Shown: one piece after another, positions 63,401 to 64,000 of the stretch
Layout of the letters: each line of letters starts with the position of its first letter
How positions within the stretch are numbered: the stretch's first letter is position 1
From: Hyphomonadaceae bacterium
GTDB lineage: Bacteria > Pseudomonadota > Alphaproteobacteria > Caulobacterales > Aquidulcibacteraceae
Assembly: GCA_021731815.1 (NCBI GenBank)
Contig: JAKFWO010000006.1
Coordinates: forward strand, 44,131-108,130
Direction of reading: 5' to 3'
Length of the DNA: 64,000 nt
Notes under the pieces: generated by a model
The model's database searches: none
What the model was told of the DNA's origin: nothing
The model's input: only the letters and a program-made list of their open reading frames with translations
Position numbers and translations under genes: made by a program

Positions 63401-63428
63401 ATCAGGTAATTGAAATCAGGTAATTGAA
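63401..63428. repeat. 14-bp tandem duplication in the cold-shock 3' region
   Basis: ATCAGGTAATTGAA occurs twice (63401-63414, 63415-63428) without change. It lies about 105 bp beyond the stop of the cold-shock gene on its minus strand. It is not in a gene. Confidence 0.95.
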
Positions 63429-63458
63429 AGCACAGGCATAAATCTGGAAGATCCGCTC

Positions 63459-63490
63459 CCGCTGTTTCCCGGCGCACCGGGAAACAGCGG
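63459..63490 (-). other. Perfect 14-bp hairpin downstream of the cold-shock gene
   Basis: CCGCTGTTTCCCGG (63459-63472) and CCGGGAAACAGCGG (63477-63490) are exact complements with the loop CGCA. A second smaller hairpin, GATCCCA/TGGGATC (63503-63526), lies between it and the stop codon. No T-run follows, so it is not a standard intrinsic terminator; it may protect the 3' end of the cold-shock mRNA. Confidence 0.8.
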
Positions 63491-63533
63491 AAGTGAATCA
63501 CAGATCCCACAAATAATTATGGGATCCAATCTC

Positions 63534-63743
63534 TTACAGGACTTTCAGATTGACCGCAGAAGCCTTGCCCTTGCGCGGGTCGTTCTGCAATTCATAGGCG
63601 ACCTTCTGGCCATCACGAAGGCCGGTCAGCCCCGCCCGCTCGACGGCGGAAATGTGCACGAACACATCGGCTCCCCCTTCGTCGGGCGCGATGAAACCGT
63701 AACCCTTTTGACCATTAAACCACTTGACGACGCCAGTTGACAT
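63534..63743 (-). CDS. Cold-shock protein (CspA family)
   Basis: A 69-residue single cold-shock domain that binds RNA and single-stranded DNA. GVVKWFNGQKGYGFIAPDEG near 4-23 is RNP1, DVFVHISAVE near 27-36 is RNP2. ATG 63743 has GGAGA six bases ahead; the same frame runs further upstream, but that is probably the long 5' untranslated region usual for cold-shock mRNAs, with about 180 bp before the next gene. Two hairpins follow the stop. Confidence 0.95.
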   Translation of the reverse strand: MSTGVVKWFNGQKGYGFIAPDEGGADVFVHISAVERAGLTGLRDGQKVAYELQNDPRKGKASAVNLKVL

Positions 63744-63922
63744 ATTCTCTCTCCAGAAACGATTGTGGCCGCACGGCGAAACCGCCGCGCGGAAGGAACG
63801 ATCGGATCGAAAGAGCAGTGGTCGTCTGGGAGAATATGTCTTGCGACAATTCACCTCGTCTCGGCATTGGTCGGTTCGGTCGATGTTCGTGCGCTGATCA
63901 GGACAGCATTTTCCACGAAAAG

Positions 63923-64000
63923 TCAAGCCGTGTTCGCGTGGGGCCCGACGCTGCGGACAATGGGCTTTTCCGTTTCGCGCCCGCGCAGCTTGCTCTCCCG
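63923..64000 (-). CDS. Possible C-terminal end of a gene cut by the window edge
   Basis: An open frame enters from the right edge on the minus strand and ends at TGA (63923-63925). The last 25 residues read RESKLRGRETEKPIVRSVGP and HANTA. The fragment is too short to identify; the codon pattern is plausible for this genome. It could equally be non-coding upstream sequence of the cold-shock gene. Confidence 0.35.
   Translation of the reverse strand, partial: RESKLRGRETEKPIVRSVGPHANTA

Overview
The window is a GC-rich chromosomal segment of an alphaproteobacterium. The evidence is a PleC-like multi-PAS histidine kinase, a TTAA-N7-TTAA site of the CtrA type, the rpmH-rnpA-yidC-engB-argB order, the pepA/lptF divergent pair with holC behind pepA, and a PleC/CtrA plus TonB-receptor gene style typical of Caulobacterales/Sphingomonadales-like lineages. 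I cannot name the genus from sequence alone. Almost every gene is housekeeping or cell-envelope; I see no prophage, no insertion sequence, no CRISPR array and no rRNA.

Layout. 1-7.7 kb: a truncated TonB receptor, an FkbM methyltransferase, overlapping purine deaminases (add, guaD), a PleC-like kinase and a SodC-like protein. 8.2-13.6 kb: a DUF1036 protein and argB-engB-yidC-rnpA-rpmH, all on the minus strand. 14-18 kb (plus strand): a DUF547 protein, a VTT-domain membrane protein, a flavoprotein disulfide reductase and rsmE. 18-21.5 kb: a TonB receptor with a 2OG-Fe(II) oxygenase, then tRNA-Gly. 21.8-28.9 kb: pccB, icd, holC and pepA on the minus strand, divergent from lptF and a nuclease-like lipoprotein. 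29-32 kb: an adaptor/ATPase/permease ABC exporter, then tRNA-Ser. 32.7-35.5 kb: aroQ, pabC, pabB. 35.7-40 kb: a probable small RNA, then an aminotransferase and two glycosyltransferases. 40-46.5 kb: a cupin protein, glmM, rlmH, an unrecognised 564-residue protein, a MerC-domain protein, folD and yggT. 46.7-56.8 kb: penicillin-binding protein 1C, an alpha-2-macroglobulin and an M13 metallopeptidase. 57-64 kb: phoR behind a Pho box, hisA-hisH-hisB, a 2-hydroxyacid dehydrogenase, a tandem pair of small secreted proteins and a cold-shock protein.

Functionally the window mixes folate/chorismate supply (aroQ, pabB, pabC, folD), purine salvage, envelope assembly and defence (yidC, lptF, pbpC with alpha-2-macroglobulin, glmM, glycosyltransferases, ABC exporter) and signalling (PleC-like kinase, PhoR).

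The most unusual material is non-coding or sub-genic. First, a 113-bp two-hairpin repeat occurs twice, each time with its terminal CTAG supplying the stop codon of the gene in front. Second, at least nine short tandem duplications (units of 12-33 bp) sit at or near gene starts and stops. Third, a stand-alone small RNA candidate has a promoter, a C-rich loop and an intrinsic terminator. Fourth, regulatory sites (Pho box, CtrA box, an 18-bp perfect palindrome) are placed where they make testable predictions.
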